Shown: positions 45,417 through 53,956, counted from the stretch's first letter. The stretch: 64,000 nt of DNA from Tellurirhabdus rosea (GCF_026278345.1 NZ_CP111085.1:2931501-2995500); one strand, 5' to 3'. Made by a program: numbers and translations. Notes: generated by a model from the sequence alone, not told the origin.

Positions 45417-46334
45417 ATGAAACAAGTCCTTTTACTTTTTGTAAGCCTTCTTTCGGTGACCGTGGCGGCTCAGGATACGGATGCCGCCCGGGCGGAGGCC
45501 GACAGCATCCTCAGTCTGGTCCAGGGCATGATGAACGAGCCGGACGCGCCGCGCCGCGAGTTTCTGCCGCAGGGGCATCTTTTCGAGCCGATTGTGCTGG
45601 ACCCGCTGGAGGCGCAGACCTACGTCAGCCTGCTGCCTTCCTACACCATCAACGGTGACCGCTACGAAGGGTCTATGGTTCCGTTTGCCTTTGGCCTCCG
45701 CAAGCCGTTCTGGCGCTGGAATCGCGAAGGCTGGTCGAGCGAATTTGCCATCGACGTAGCTTCCTTCACGCAGTTTGAAATTTACAGCGACCCGACTACC
45801 CGTCGGCAGCGGCGGCAACTGGTCAATACGGACTACCGGGTTGGGTTCTGGTACAATCTGAAAGTGCGGGAACATGCCTGGCGCTTCCGGGTCTATCACC
45901 TGTCTTCGCATCTGGGCGACGATTACACCATTCGTAACGGCATCAGTTATTACCTGCCCAATGCGGTCAATTACGAGCAGGTGGACCTGACCTACAGTCA
46001 CCAGCGGAACGGCTTTCGGAAGTATGTCGGGCTGGGAGTTGTGCTTCGGAAGCCGACCGAGCGGAAGCGGCTGGCCGGTCAGGCGGGTGTTTATTTCCGG
46101 AATCTGCGGAATGCAGCCTCAAAAGCCCGTTTTGTGGCCGGGGCGGATGTGAAGGTGTGGGAGCAGACCGCCTTTAAACCCGGCCTGCATGCGGGCTTTG
46201 GCCTCGAACTGGGTACGCCCAGCCGCCACGTGACGTTCCTGATTGAAGGGTACAACGGCTTCCGGCCGTACAGCCTGTACGAAGGCCAGCACGTGAGCTG
46301 GGCAGGCGTGGGGTTTTACTTTAGTCCGATATAA
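45417..46334 (+). CDS. DUF1207-like predicted outer-membrane beta-barrel
   Basis: 305 residues with a signal peptide (MKQVLLLFVSLLSVTVAA). The segment REFLPQGHLFEPIVLDPLEA recalls the DUF1207 opening (FLP-G-LF-P...DP). Alternating aromatic strands follow (YRVGFWYNLKVREHAWRFRV, YHLSSHLGDDY, YVGLGVVLRKP) and the chain ends VSWAGVGFYFSPI, like an outer-membrane barrel C-terminal strand. Function unknown; a phospholipid or stress link is not supported. Its start is directly behind the terminator of the M20 gene. Confidence 0.6.
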   Translation: MKQVLLLFVSLLSVTVAAQDTDAARAEADSILSLVQGMMNEPDAPRREFLPQGHLFEPIVLDPLEAQTYVSLLPSYTINGDRYEGSMVPFAFGLRKPFWRWNREGWSSEFAIDVASFTQFEIYSDPTTRRQRRQLVNTDYRVGFWYNLKVREHAWRFRVYHLSSHLGDDYTIRNGISYYLPNAVNYEQVDLTYSHQRNGFRKYVGLGVVLRKPTERKRLAGQAGVYFRNLRNAASKARFVAGADVKVWEQTAFKPGLHAGFGLELGTPSRHVTFLIEGYNGFRPYSLYEGQHVSWAGVGFYFSPI

Positions 46335-46340
46335 GGGTCT

Positions 46341-46406
46341 CAACCACAGAGTACACAGAGGTTCACTACAAAAAATCTTTGTGTAACTCTGTGTACTCTG
46401 TGGTTG
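46341..46406. repeat. Inverted repeat, CACAGAG word family, between convergent genes
   Basis: CAACCACAGAGTACACAGAG (46341-46360) is exactly complementary to 46387-46406; inner words (GTTCACTACAAA / TTTGTGTAAC) pair in part. It lies between the stops of the barrel gene (46334) and of the inositol oxygenase gene (46412). Confidence 0.85.
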
Positions 46407-46411
46407 AAAAC

Positions 46412-47284
46412 TTACAATTTGATCGTGCTCGGCAGATACTTTGCAATCAGATCCTCGTAGTACGGCTTCAGTTCGCTCACGACGGGCGGCTTCGGGCTTT
46501 TCGAGTACAGATCGTACGGGTTGAAGCGCTTCACCCACTTGAACATCTCGCGGTCGTGGTCGTCCATGAGGTAGTCGTAGGCATTCTCGCGGTGCTGGGC
46601 GTAGAACGAGTGGTAACGCATCATGTACAGCGCTGGTTCGGGCATATACGGCTTCATCATCTGGTACAGATACTCGTCGTGGCCCCACGACATATGTACG
46701 TTCCGCAGGCCGCAGTTCGGTTCGTAAACGCCGTACTGGGTGTTGAAGCGCTCGTCTTTCGAGTCGGGATTCAGTTCGAAATACTCGGGGTAGACGATTC
46801 TGTCCGAATGGGCGCAGCCAACCGGGAAGGTATCGCCCACGACGGCCCACTGGGGTTCACCGAACAGACAGAGCACCTTGCCCATGTCGTGCAGAAAGCC
46901 CGTCAGCACAAACCAGTCGGGATGGCCGTCCGCGCGGATGGCTTCCGAGGTTTGCAGCAGGTGCTGAAGCTGGTCGAGGTCCGTGTCCGGGTCCGAATCG
47001 TCGATGAGGGTATTGAGGAATTCGGCCACGCCCCAGACGGTCATTTCCTTCTTGTCAAATTTGAGGAACTCCGCTTCTTTCTGCCGCACGAAGTCATACG
47101 TCTGGTACTGGTGATTGAGCCGGTAAAATTCCCGAACGGTGTCCCGGGCCGGGTCATCGTAGTTGCGGTAATCTTCTTTGGCTTTATGCTCCGGTTCGGG
47201 ATAGCGGAGGAGCAGGTCGTCTTCCCACTGCTCAAGACTTTCGAGCGGATTTTGCTCGGAAACCGTCGGGTTATTGGCTTGCAT
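46412..47284 (-). CDS. Inositol oxygenase (MIOX-like)
   Basis: 290 residues, HD-type di-iron oxygenase that cleaves myo-inositol to D-glucuronate with oxygen. Iron ligands fall in order: His of QLQHLLQTSEAIR, the HD pair of FVLTGFLHDMGKVL, His of VHMSWGHDEYLYQM, His of MRYHSFYAQH and Asp of FNPYDLYSKS. The substrate loop DTFPVGCAHSD matches animal MIOX. The length is as in eukaryotes, which suggests an old transfer or shared ancestry. A symporter and a serine hydrolase lie upstream on the same strand, so inositol uptake and breakdown is a plausible joint role. Confidence 0.9.
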   Translation of the reverse strand: MQANNPTVSEQNPLESLEQWEDDLLLRYPEPEHKAKEDYRNYDDPARDTVREFYRLNHQYQTYDFVRQKEAEFLKFDKKEMTVWGVAEFLNTLIDDSDPDTDLDQLQHLLQTSEAIRADGHPDWFVLTGFLHDMGKVLCLFGEPQWAVVGDTFPVGCAHSDRIVYPEYFELNPDSKDERFNTQYGVYEPNCGLRNVHMSWGHDEYLYQMMKPYMPEPALYMMRYHSFYAQHRENAYDYLMDDHDREMFKWVKRFNPYDLYSKSPKPPVVSELKPYYEDLIAKYLPSTIKL

Positions 47285-47341
47285 AGCTAACAGGCGTTCA
47301 GGATTTTGCGTAAAAATACTAAAAAATCAATGTGGTGACTA

Positions 47342-48448
47342 TCACCGGGTCAGATCGTGCATGGCCCAGACGTCGATGCGGGGCGGATTGTCCGAAATGG
47401 CCGTGATAATATCCAGAACCTCCGCAAAGGGGTTCGTGTTATTGGCCAGATTGGAAAACAGCACAATCGCGAGTTTCTGCCCCGGTACGCGGACCACAAA
47501 CGTGCTGAATCCGCTGGTGCTGCCCGAGTGAAAATACTCCATATCCGCATCCTCGGGCCGGTACTGGAACCAGCCGCAGCCGTAGAAAGCGTTGGTGCCG
47601 TCGCCGAGGGGCTGGCTGATCCGGCTCAGGGCCGCCGGCAGATTGACCAGCCGGTTCTGGTCGAGGGCTTCCAGCCACTTCTGGTAATCTTTGATCGAGG
47701 TGTAGATGCAGCCATCGCCTTTGGTGGCGCTCGTTACGCTCTGGTCCGCCGCCTGAATGGCCCCGGATTCGTCTTCGGCATAGCCCATCGCCCGGTTCGG
47801 AATGATGAGCTGCGGTTCGTACAGCCGGGTGGCCGTCATCCCCAGCGGATCGAAGATGTTTTGCTTCAGGAAAGTCGAAAACGGCTGTTTTGCCGTTTTT
47901 TCCACAATCTGTTCGAGCAGGCAATAGCCCGTATTGCTGTAGCGGAAGTCCGTTCCCGGTTCAAAATAAGTGCTGTCGCGCTGACCGACCAGCGCCAGTA
48001 CCTCGGCATCGGAGACGGGCACCACGCGGTCGGGCGCCAGCAGCGTTTCGTAATCGACCAGCCCGGAGGTATGCGTGAGCAGGTGCCGGACGGTGATCTT
48101 TTTGCCAAGAACCGGGTTGAACGCCGGAAAGAACTGGAGCAGAGGATCATCGACCGACAGCTTTTTCTGCTTGTCCAGCAGCAGAATGCACATGGCCGTA
48201 AACTGCTTGGTGACGGACGCCAGGCGGAAGGTCGTTTCGGGCGTCACGGCTTTTCCGTTGGTCAGGTCAGCCAGGCCGAAGCCTTTTTGATAAACCGTCT
48301 TCCCGTTCAGCTGGACATACAGCGCCCCGCCGGGTTTATCGGCCGGAAAGCTGCGGCTCATCAGCGAATCCAGTTCCACCGGCAGCGTCTGAGCGGCAGA
48401 CGTCAGGACCATACCAAGCAGCAACATCATCAGCAACACGCGTTTCAT
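47342..48448 (-). CDS. Class C beta-lactamase-like serine hydrolase, exported
   Basis: 368 residues, signal peptide MKRVLLMMLLLGMVLTSAA. The beta-lactamase/DD-peptidase fold shows RLASVTKQFTAMC (Ser-x2-Lys near residue 78), YSNTGYCLLEQI (Tyr-x-Asn) and FHSGSTSGFST (the His-x-Gly third motif). Such proteins hydrolyse esters or D-amino-acid peptides; being a drug-hydrolysing lactamase is not implied. It starts 9 bases behind the symporter stop, hence the same operon. Confidence 0.85.
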   Translation of the reverse strand: MKRVLLMMLLLGMVLTSAAQTLPVELDSLMSRSFPADKPGGALYVQLNGKTVYQKGFGLADLTNGKAVTPETTFRLASVTKQFTAMCILLLDKQKKLSVDDPLLQFFPAFNPVLGKKITVRHLLTHTSGLVDYETLLAPDRVVPVSDAEVLALVGQRDSTYFEPGTDFRYSNTGYCLLEQIVEKTAKQPFSTFLKQNIFDPLGMTATRLYEPQLIIPNRAMGYAEDESGAIQAADQSVTSATKGDGCIYTSIKDYQKWLEALDQNRLVNLPAALSRISQPLGDGTNAFYGCGWFQYRPEDADMEYFHSGSTSGFSTFVVRVPGQKLAIVLFSNLANNTNPFAEVLDIITAISDNPPRIDVWAMHDLTR

Positions 48449-48457
48449 ACCTTAAAT

Positions 48458-50095
48458 CTACCAAAAGACGGTATATAAAACGGCAAGCACGGCCACAATT
48501 ACGGCCGATCCGGCCACAAAAGATGGCGTGACGCGGAACAACTGCCGGTCCACCACCAGGGCTTTCTGTTTTTGTCGGCTGGCCGAGTCCGTCAGCGTCA
48601 GGAAAACCATCAGCAGCACATCCAGACAGAACACCCACATGGTGCGGTGCAGGAACGGAATTTCCCCGGCCTCTACCCCGAAACTGCCCATGAGTTCCGG
48701 CCAGAATTTAAGCAGGGTCGAGAACGGAATTGTCAGCAGCGCCACCGCCATCGCCGCGCGGGTAGTCGTTCGTTTCCAGAAAAGTCCCAGCAGAAAAATC
48801 GAGAAAACCCCGGGCGTCAGGAAGTTGGTGTATTCCTGAATGTACTGGTACACCTGGTCGAAGGAGCGCAGCATGGGCGCAATGACAATCGCAATGAGGA
48901 AGGCCCCGACGACCGCCCATCGTCCCACCCGCACCAGCTTCTGCTCCGAAGCCGCCGGGTTGAAGAATTTTTTGTAAATGTCGAGGGTGAAAATGGTGGA
49001 GATACTGTTGCACTTGCCCGCCAGCGAAGCCACGACGGCGGCCGTCAGGGCGGCAAAGGCCAGTCCTTTCATGCCCGTCGGCAGGAGGTTCATCAGGACC
49101 GGATAGGCGTTGTCGGGCCGCACGACGCCCGTAGGAGTCATCATGGCCTCGCGGAACGTGCCGTTTTGAAACAGGACGTACGCCGCTATGCCCGGAATGA
49201 CCACGATCAGCGGAATGAGCAGTTTCAGGAAGGCGGCAAACAGGATGCCGCTGCGGGCCGTTTTCAGATCCGCCCCGAGGGCCCGCTGGACGATGTACTG
49301 GTTGCAGCCCCAATAGGCCAGGTTGTTGACCCACATGCCGCCCGTCACCAGCGAAAGCCCCGGCAAGGTGCTGTAATGCGGATGGGAAGGTTCGAAATAC
49401 ATGTGAAAGTGGGAATCCGCCTCGCTTTGCAGGGCCGCCAGTCCGCCGAAAATGCCGTCGGCTCCGACCCGGTCGGCGACCAGTTGCAGGGCCAGGTACG
49501 TCACCACCAGCCCGCCGCAGACCAGCACCACCACCTGCACCACGTCGGTATAGCCGATCACTTTCATGCCGCCGAGCGTGATGACGATGGCAAACAGCGC
49601 CAGGCCGACGGTGCCCGTAGTAAACGGAATCCCGGTCAGCGACTCGATGGCAATGGCGCCGAGGTACAGAATTGAGGTCAGGTTAACCAGCACGTAAACG
49701 ACCAGCCAGAACACGGCCATGATCGTCGCGACGGTGTCGTTGTAGCGCTGCGCCAGAAACTGCGGCATGGTATAGATGCCGTTTTTGAGGTAAACCGGAA
49801 TAAACCAGACGGCCACGATGATGAGCGTGGCCGCGGCAATCCATTCGTAGGAGGAAATCGCGAGGCCCATCGCGAAGCCCGACCCGGCCATGCCGATAAA
49901 GTGTTCGGCGGAGATATTGGACGCAATGAGGGAGGCGCCGATGGCCCACCAGGTCAGCGAGCCTTCGGCCAGAAAGAAATCTTTGGTACTCGTCTGGGCA
50001 GTTTTACGGCGTTGGTACACCCAGTATCCGTAGCCTGATACCAGGACAAAATAAAGCAGGAACACCGCATAATCGGCGGCGTGTAAATGATTCAT
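48458..50095 (-). CDS. Sodium/solute symporter (SSS/SGLT family)
   Basis: 545 residues from the ATG at 50095 (MNHLHAADYAVFLLYF), with 13-14 membrane helices. FFLAEGSLTWWAIGASLIAS and ISAEHFIGMAGSGFAMGLAI are the SGLT-type helix 1-2 signature; RLGAD-like linker QYIVQRALGADLKTARSGIL and the GKCNSISTIFTLDIYKKF segment are typical of sugar and inositol symporters. With the inositol oxygenase two genes downstream, myo-inositol is a likely substrate, by context. Thirteen further codons are open upstream (to 50134) but add a polar tail unlike the family. Confidence 0.88.
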   Translation of the reverse strand: MNHLHAADYAVFLLYFVLVSGYGYWVYQRRKTAQTSTKDFFLAEGSLTWWAIGASLIASNISAEHFIGMAGSGFAMGLAISSYEWIAAATLIIVAVWFIPVYLKNGIYTMPQFLAQRYNDTVATIMAVFWLVVYVLVNLTSILYLGAIAIESLTGIPFTTGTVGLALFAIVITLGGMKVIGYTDVVQVVVLVCGGLVVTYLALQLVADRVGADGIFGGLAALQSEADSHFHMYFEPSHPHYSTLPGLSLVTGGMWVNNLAYWGCNQYIVQRALGADLKTARSGILFAAFLKLLIPLIVVIPGIAAYVLFQNGTFREAMMTPTGVVRPDNAYPVLMNLLPTGMKGLAFAALTAAVVASLAGKCNSISTIFTLDIYKKFFNPAASEQKLVRVGRWAVVGAFLIAIVIAPMLRSFDQVYQYIQEYTNFLTPGVFSIFLLGLFWKRTTTRAAMAVALLTIPFSTLLKFWPELMGSFGVEAGEIPFLHRTMWVFCLDVLLMVFLTLTDSASRQKQKALVVDRQLFRVTPSFVAGSAVIVAVLAVLYTVFW

Positions 50096-50247
50096 GAAAA
50101 GAGGGTTTAGGCTTTTGTCCGGGGAAAGTAGCATTTTAGGCGGAAGGCGGCAAGGATTGGCCTAACGAAAATCAGCTTTCCGCTTTTTCTGCATCAGGGT
50201 TCAGGCGGCTGGGGAAGGCTATTTTAGGACTTCCAACGAAGACATTG

Positions 50248-50727
50248 ATGAAAACCTTTCCGCACCACCGTCATGCCGCCCGTCCCTTTGCGATCTACCT
50301 GCTGGCGGTCTACCTGATTCTGCTGGCCGTGGGTGGCTTTATGGGCGCCTACCATTTCCTGACCGACCCCACGGGCGCTTCAATTGGTTTTTCGCAAAGT
50401 TTTGCCAAGATGCTGCCGGTACCCAACTTCATTCTACCCGGTATCTTTCTGCTGCTGGCTTTCGGAATCCTGCCGCTGGTCATTGCCTGGATTGTTCTGC
50501 TGGACCCCATCTGGGCCCGGATGAAGCCGCTGGAAGCCCGCACGCACGAGCACTGGGCCTGGAGCGCGGCGATGGCCCTGAGCCTGTTGCTGGTGGGCTG
50601 GATGGCGTTTCAACTGCTGCTGACGGGCTTCTACGCTCCCATCCAGGCCGTTACGAGCATCTGGGGACTGGCGATGGTGGGCATTCTGCTGTTGCCGTCG
50701 GTAAGGCGGTATTTCCGGACGCGGTAA
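50248..50727 (+). CDS. Small membrane protein of unknown function
   Basis: 159 residues from the ATG at 50248, with four hydrophobic segments (FAIYLLAVYLILLAVGGFMG; FILPGIFLLLAFGILPLVIA; WSAAMALSLLLVGWMAFQLL; ITSIWG-like VTSIWGLAMVGILLLP). The His-rich start (FPHHRHAARP) and the short loops give no motif. Divergent from the symporter gene and 50 bases ahead of the cysteine desulfurase gene. I do not recognise the family. Confidence 0.65.
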   Translation: MKTFPHHRHAARPFAIYLLAVYLILLAVGGFMGAYHFLTDPTGASIGFSQSFAKMLPVPNFILPGIFLLLAFGILPLVIAWIVLLDPIWARMKPLEARTHEHWAWSAAMALSLLLVGWMAFQLLLTGFYAPIQAVTSIWGLAMVGILLLPSVRRYFRTR

Positions 50728-50777
50728 AAAGTTGGGGGGCGGCGTGCACAGGATGTTCCTGGCACGTATTTTTGGTT

Positions 50778-51938
50778 ATGATTTACCTCGACAACAACGC
50801 CACCACCCGCCTCGACCCCCGCGTATTGGAAGCCATGATGCCGTTTCTGACGGACGTCTACGCCAACGCCGCCAGTACGCACCCTTTTGGTGTATCGGCC
50901 AGCGAGGCTGTCAAGACGGCTCGTCAGCAGGTAGCCGATTTGCTCGGGTGCGAAACGCACGAAATCATTTTTACGTCGGGGGCTACCGAAGCCATCAATA
51001 TCGCCCTCAAAGGCGTTGCGGAAAGTTACCAAAGCCGGGGCCGCCACATTGTAACGGTCCAAACCGAACATAAGGCCGTGCTCGACGTTTGCGGCTATCT
51101 GGAAACCCGGGGATTCGAGGTTACCTACCTGCCCGTTCAGCCGGACGGCTTGCTGGATTTGGAAGTCGTTAAAGCGGCTATTCGGCCCGATACCATTCTG
51201 GTGTGCGTGATGCTGGTGAACAACGAAACCGGCGTCATTCAACCCATCCACGAGATTGCCGAACTGGCCCACGAAGCCGGGGTGTTGTTCATGACCGATG
51301 CGACCCAGGCCGTAGGTAAATTACCTGTCAATGTGGACGCGATGGGGCAGGCCGGGGCTTCAGTCGATCTGCTAGCCCTATCCGGACATAAGCTGTACGG
51401 CCCCAAAGGCATCGGCGCTTTGTTTGTCCGGCAGCGCCGACCCAACCGCGTCAAGCTGCCCGCTCTGCTCCACGGCGGAGGCCACGAGCGCGGTTTTCGG
51501 AGCGGTACGCTCAATGTACCGGGCATCGTCGGCCTCGGCAAAGCCTGCGAGTTGGCCGGGCAGGAAATGCCGGTACAGACGCAGTCAATTGCGGCTCTCC
51601 GCGACCGGCTGGAAGCGGCCCTGCTCCAAATTCCCGGCACTCGCGTCAATGGAAACCGGGAACACCGGCTTTATAACACCACCAACATCTACTTCGAACA
51701 CTGCGACAGCGACGCGATGATTATGGGCCTGGAAGGCATCGCGGTTTCCAACGGTTCCGCCTGTACGGCGGCGTCCATTGACCCGTCGCACGTGCTGCTG
51801 GCGCTGGGCCTGAACGAAACCGAAGCCTTTTCGTGCCTGCGGTTCAGCCTGGGGCGGTTTACGACCGAAGCAGATGTGGCGGCAACGGTGAAGGCGGTGA
51901 AGGAAGTGGTGGAGGGGTTAAGAGCGCTGGTTGGATGA
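50778..51938 (+). CDS. Cysteine desulfurase (NifS/IscS family)
   Basis: 386 residues from the ATG at 50778. PLP enzyme of fold type I that takes sulfur from cysteine for Fe-S clusters or thiolation. Motifs: IYLDNNATTRLDP at the N-terminus, FTSGATEAINIAL, TEHKAVLD, the PLP lysine in LLALSGHKLYGPKG near residue 204 and the persulfide Cys in SNGSACTAAS near residue 325. No other isc or suf gene is nearby, so the pathway cannot be told from context. A TATTTTTG octamer (50767-50774) lies unusually close to the start and might give a nearly leaderless transcript. Confidence 0.93.
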   Translation: MIYLDNNATTRLDPRVLEAMMPFLTDVYANAASTHPFGVSASEAVKTARQQVADLLGCETHEIIFTSGATEAINIALKGVAESYQSRGRHIVTVQTEHKAVLDVCGYLETRGFEVTYLPVQPDGLLDLEVVKAAIRPDTILVCVMLVNNETGVIQPIHEIAELAHEAGVLFMTDATQAVGKLPVNVDAMGQAGASVDLLALSGHKLYGPKGIGALFVRQRRPNRVKLPALLHGGGHERGFRSGTLNVPGIVGLGKACELAGQEMPVQTQSIAALRDRLEAALLQIPGTRVNGNREHRLYNTTNIYFEHCDSDAMIMGLEGIAVSNGSACTAASIDPSHVLLALGLNETEAFSCLRFSLGRFTTEADVAATVKAVKEVVEGLRALVG

Positions 51939-51943
51939 GTTGG

Positions 51944-52348
51944 CTACAAAATGGTGATTTTTAGGCGGGTGTGATGCTTAATAAGCTGAGATTCTGACCG
52001 GTTGAAAGTTATCAGTTCATCGCATAGCTCTTCGGCAATGGCCGTGTGCAGACAGTCGTTGCTATGATGAAAGCTAACCTAATAAGCTATTTCAGCGGCC
52101 CGTTTAAAATGCTTCAGCAAGATAGCTTCTGGCTTAGTAAGGTAAAGCTCGGAGAGGTGACTATTGATAACATCCCGGTTTATTTTAAGCTTTGCCAACA
52201 CAAAGGATAGTTCGTTGAGCGATAAGGTAGAAATAAGAAACAGGCCGTCAGCGACGGCCTGTTCAATAAGTTGCAAAGCTTTTTGATGTTTCCGAAGGTC
52301 CTGTTTCATATAGTAATGAACCAGCACATCGGTATCAAAGTAAACCAT
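51944..52348 (-). pseudogene. VapC-like PIN-domain toxin gene with in-frame amber codon
   Basis: The frame from the ATG at 52348 encodes 89 residues of a PIN domain (MVYFDTDVLVHYYMKQDL; TLSLNELSFVLAKLKINRD) and stops at TAG (52079-52081). Reading on in the same frame gives 44 more codons that are clearly the missing half of a PIN domain (VSFHHSNDCLHTAIAEELCD, then ELITFNRSE...LKITIL) before a stop at 51944-51946, total 134 codons, normal for VapC. The catalytic Asp of the SNDCLHT motif lies behind the amber codon. So the toxin is inactivated by one nonsense change, unless the codon is read through. The start overlaps the antitoxin stop by one base. Confidence 0.85.
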
Positions 52349-52599
52349 CAGTAGTTGCCCTCCCGGTTTATTTCATCGATCAATTTATTGATGTCTATGT
52401 CAGACGGAATTGTAGGGGGTGGATATTTTTCGCGAGACTCCCGCATATGCCGTAAGACGTCTGAAGGGTCATACCGGCGCGGGGCATCTTGCCTAACCGT
52501 TACCGTAACCGGCTGGTCATTATCCGCAAAGAGGGCTTCTATTTTAGCCAGAAGTGTCTCCGAAAGCTCCCCCGGCCTTAAAACAAACGTTGCTTCCAT
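52348..52599 (-). CDS. Antitoxin of the VapC-like module
   Basis: 83 residues. The N-terminal MEATFVLRPGELSETLLAKI and QPVTVTVRQ form a beta-alpha-beta pattern, and the C-terminal DINKLIDEINREGNY is a typical toxin-wrapping tail. Direct overlap with a PIN gene (the TGA stop shares its A with the next ATG) is the standard order for such modules. The protein shows no frame damage, although its toxin gene carries an in-frame stop. DNA binding to its own promoter is expected but no operator is evident. Confidence 0.7.
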   Translation of the reverse strand: MEATFVLRPGELSETLLAKIEALFADNDQPVTVTVRQDAPRRYDPSDVLRHMRESREKYPPPTIPSDIDINKLIDEINREGNY

Positions 52600-52803
52600 C
52601 GCTATGCGGTTAGTTGTCAGCTAAGATAACAAAAAATGGAGGCAGTTGGGTTAAATGTCTTCGGCCCAAATCCGATCAAGGTCACTGATATAAATCGGCA
52701 TGTAATTGTATTATGGTAAAAGCGATGGACCGCTGCCGGCACTACCTCCTTCAGGCTACGCTCTGCCTATAGCAAATCTGTCAGTACAAAGATTCCAGCG
52801 CAT

Positions 52804-53787
52804 CTAAGCCCTGAAGGTGTGCCGCCGATGCCAGGCAAACGCTTCTGGATCTGGCCAATACCGTTCGTCCATCGGTAGTTGAATTGCTTTGCCGACTAGT
52901 GACTTTAAACTGTAAGGGCTAATTTCATTTTCCACAAACGTCCGTGAAGCAATAAGGCGGTAGTTGTCGTCAATTGAAATCGCTCCTTTGTCAAAAGCGC
53001 GGTGTAGGTTCGGGCAAAGCGCGATACCGTTGGTTGGGTGATTATTAAACGTCTTGTAGAAGGGCACAATGTGGCACGCATCAACCATTGAGAACGAATA
53101 GGGAGCTGATACACGAGCGCCAGTGATGCAACACGTATCGTTGTAAAGCCGGACAATCTCACGTCTAAACACAGCTTCGCGAGCATACAACTCAATTTCG
53201 TAAGTTTCAGTATTGAATCGCTTTTTCATGCCCTTCAACTTGCTACTGTATTCAGTTGGAGATTCTTCCAATATCTCGCGTCTAAGCTCGTCGACACCTG
53301 CGCTTTTGTCAGTAATAGAACTAATGGACTTACCTGGGAAATATCGATCCAGGATAGTTTGTTTCAAAACATTACGGGAAGTAGCATTGAGAAGTAACTC
53401 AGCGAGCTTGATGTCAATTTCAGCGGACGACACCGCGTTACTTAAACTGTTAAAGCTTGATAGATCACCTGTTTGTACCCAAAGTTCACATCCAGCATTA
53501 GAAATCAACTTCCACCAGCCGCCATCTTCGTTTTTCAGGCGAAAAAACGGCATGGCAAAGCTGAGTGTATGCCCGGTCGTAACCAAGTTGTTCCAATTGG
53601 ATTTGAATAGGCTGGTAAGCTCTGGCGTGATGAAAATCCGATTGTCGGTTAATAACCCATTTTCAAATGCCTGAATAACAGAAAGGAGGACTAGGGGCTT
53701 GTGAGGAGCACTTTCTTTAATCCTTCCGCCCCCTGTATTTAGATTCGAGAAGGCGTGTATGAAGCCTTCCAGTGCGTTATCAGGCAT
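52804..53787 (-). CDS. HNH-family endonuclease, orphan restriction-like
   Basis: 327 residues. The C-terminal HNH motif is clear: CCITGARVSAPYSFSMVDA, ACHIVPFYKTFNNHPTNGIA and LCPNLHRAFDKGAISID (His...Asn...His). The N-terminal 200 residues match proteins annotated as HNH_2 putative restriction endonucleases, with GRIKESAPHKPLVLLSVIQA near the start. No methyltransferase gene accompanies it, so either it is a modification-dependent or solitary nuclease. Base composition is clearly lower in GC than the neighbouring genes, pointing to gain by transfer together with the toxin-antitoxin pair. The 204-base gap downstream contains no gene I can support. Confidence 0.8.
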   Translation of the reverse strand: MPDNALEGFIHAFSNLNTGGGRIKESAPHKPLVLLSVIQAFENGLLTDNRIFITPELTSLFKSNWNNLVTTGHTLSFAMPFFRLKNEDGGWWKLISNAGCELWVQTGDLSSFNSLSNAVSSAEIDIKLAELLLNATSRNVLKQTILDRYFPGKSISSITDKSAGVDELRREILEESPTEYSSKLKGMKKRFNTETYEIELYAREAVFRREIVRLYNDTCCITGARVSAPYSFSMVDACHIVPFYKTFNNHPTNGIALCPNLHRAFDKGAISIDDNYRLIASRTFVENEISPYSLKSLVGKAIQLPMDERYWPDPEAFAWHRRHTFRA

Positions 53788-53859
53788 ATACTGTGTATTA
53801 GTATAATCGGCAAAGATGCGGAAAATCCGAGGGTTTTGCGTGAACGGTAGGAGTCGCCA

Positions 53860-53892
53860 TTAAAAAACCAGAGCCCTCCCGAGCTCTGGTTT
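53860..53892 (-). terminator. Rho-independent terminator of accB-accC
   Basis: On the minus strand AAACCAGAGC and GCTCTGGTTT pair exactly around an eight-base loop and run into TTTTTTA. It lies 65 bases after the accC stop, behind the palindrome at 53893. Confidence 0.75.
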
Positions 53893-53949
53893 GTACCCCG
53901 GAGCGGTGCTTCGGGGAAAGAATCTGCCCGAAGCACCGCTCCGGGATAC
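53893..53949. repeat. 19-bp perfect palindrome after accC
   Basis: CCCGGAGCGGTGCTTCGGG (53897-53915) is exactly complementary to 53927-53945 around an 11-base loop; flanking GTAC/GATAC adds partial pairing. It lies 11 bases behind the accC stop and directly next to the terminator, giving two hairpins in series. Confidence 0.88.
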
Positions 53950-53956
53950 AGTCGCC

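Noticed and set aside
52655-52702. A 16-codon frame MPIYISDLDRIWAEDI on the minus strand between antitoxin and HNH genes
   Set aside because: Too short and without context; it may be a remnant of a lost gene, but nothing supports translation.
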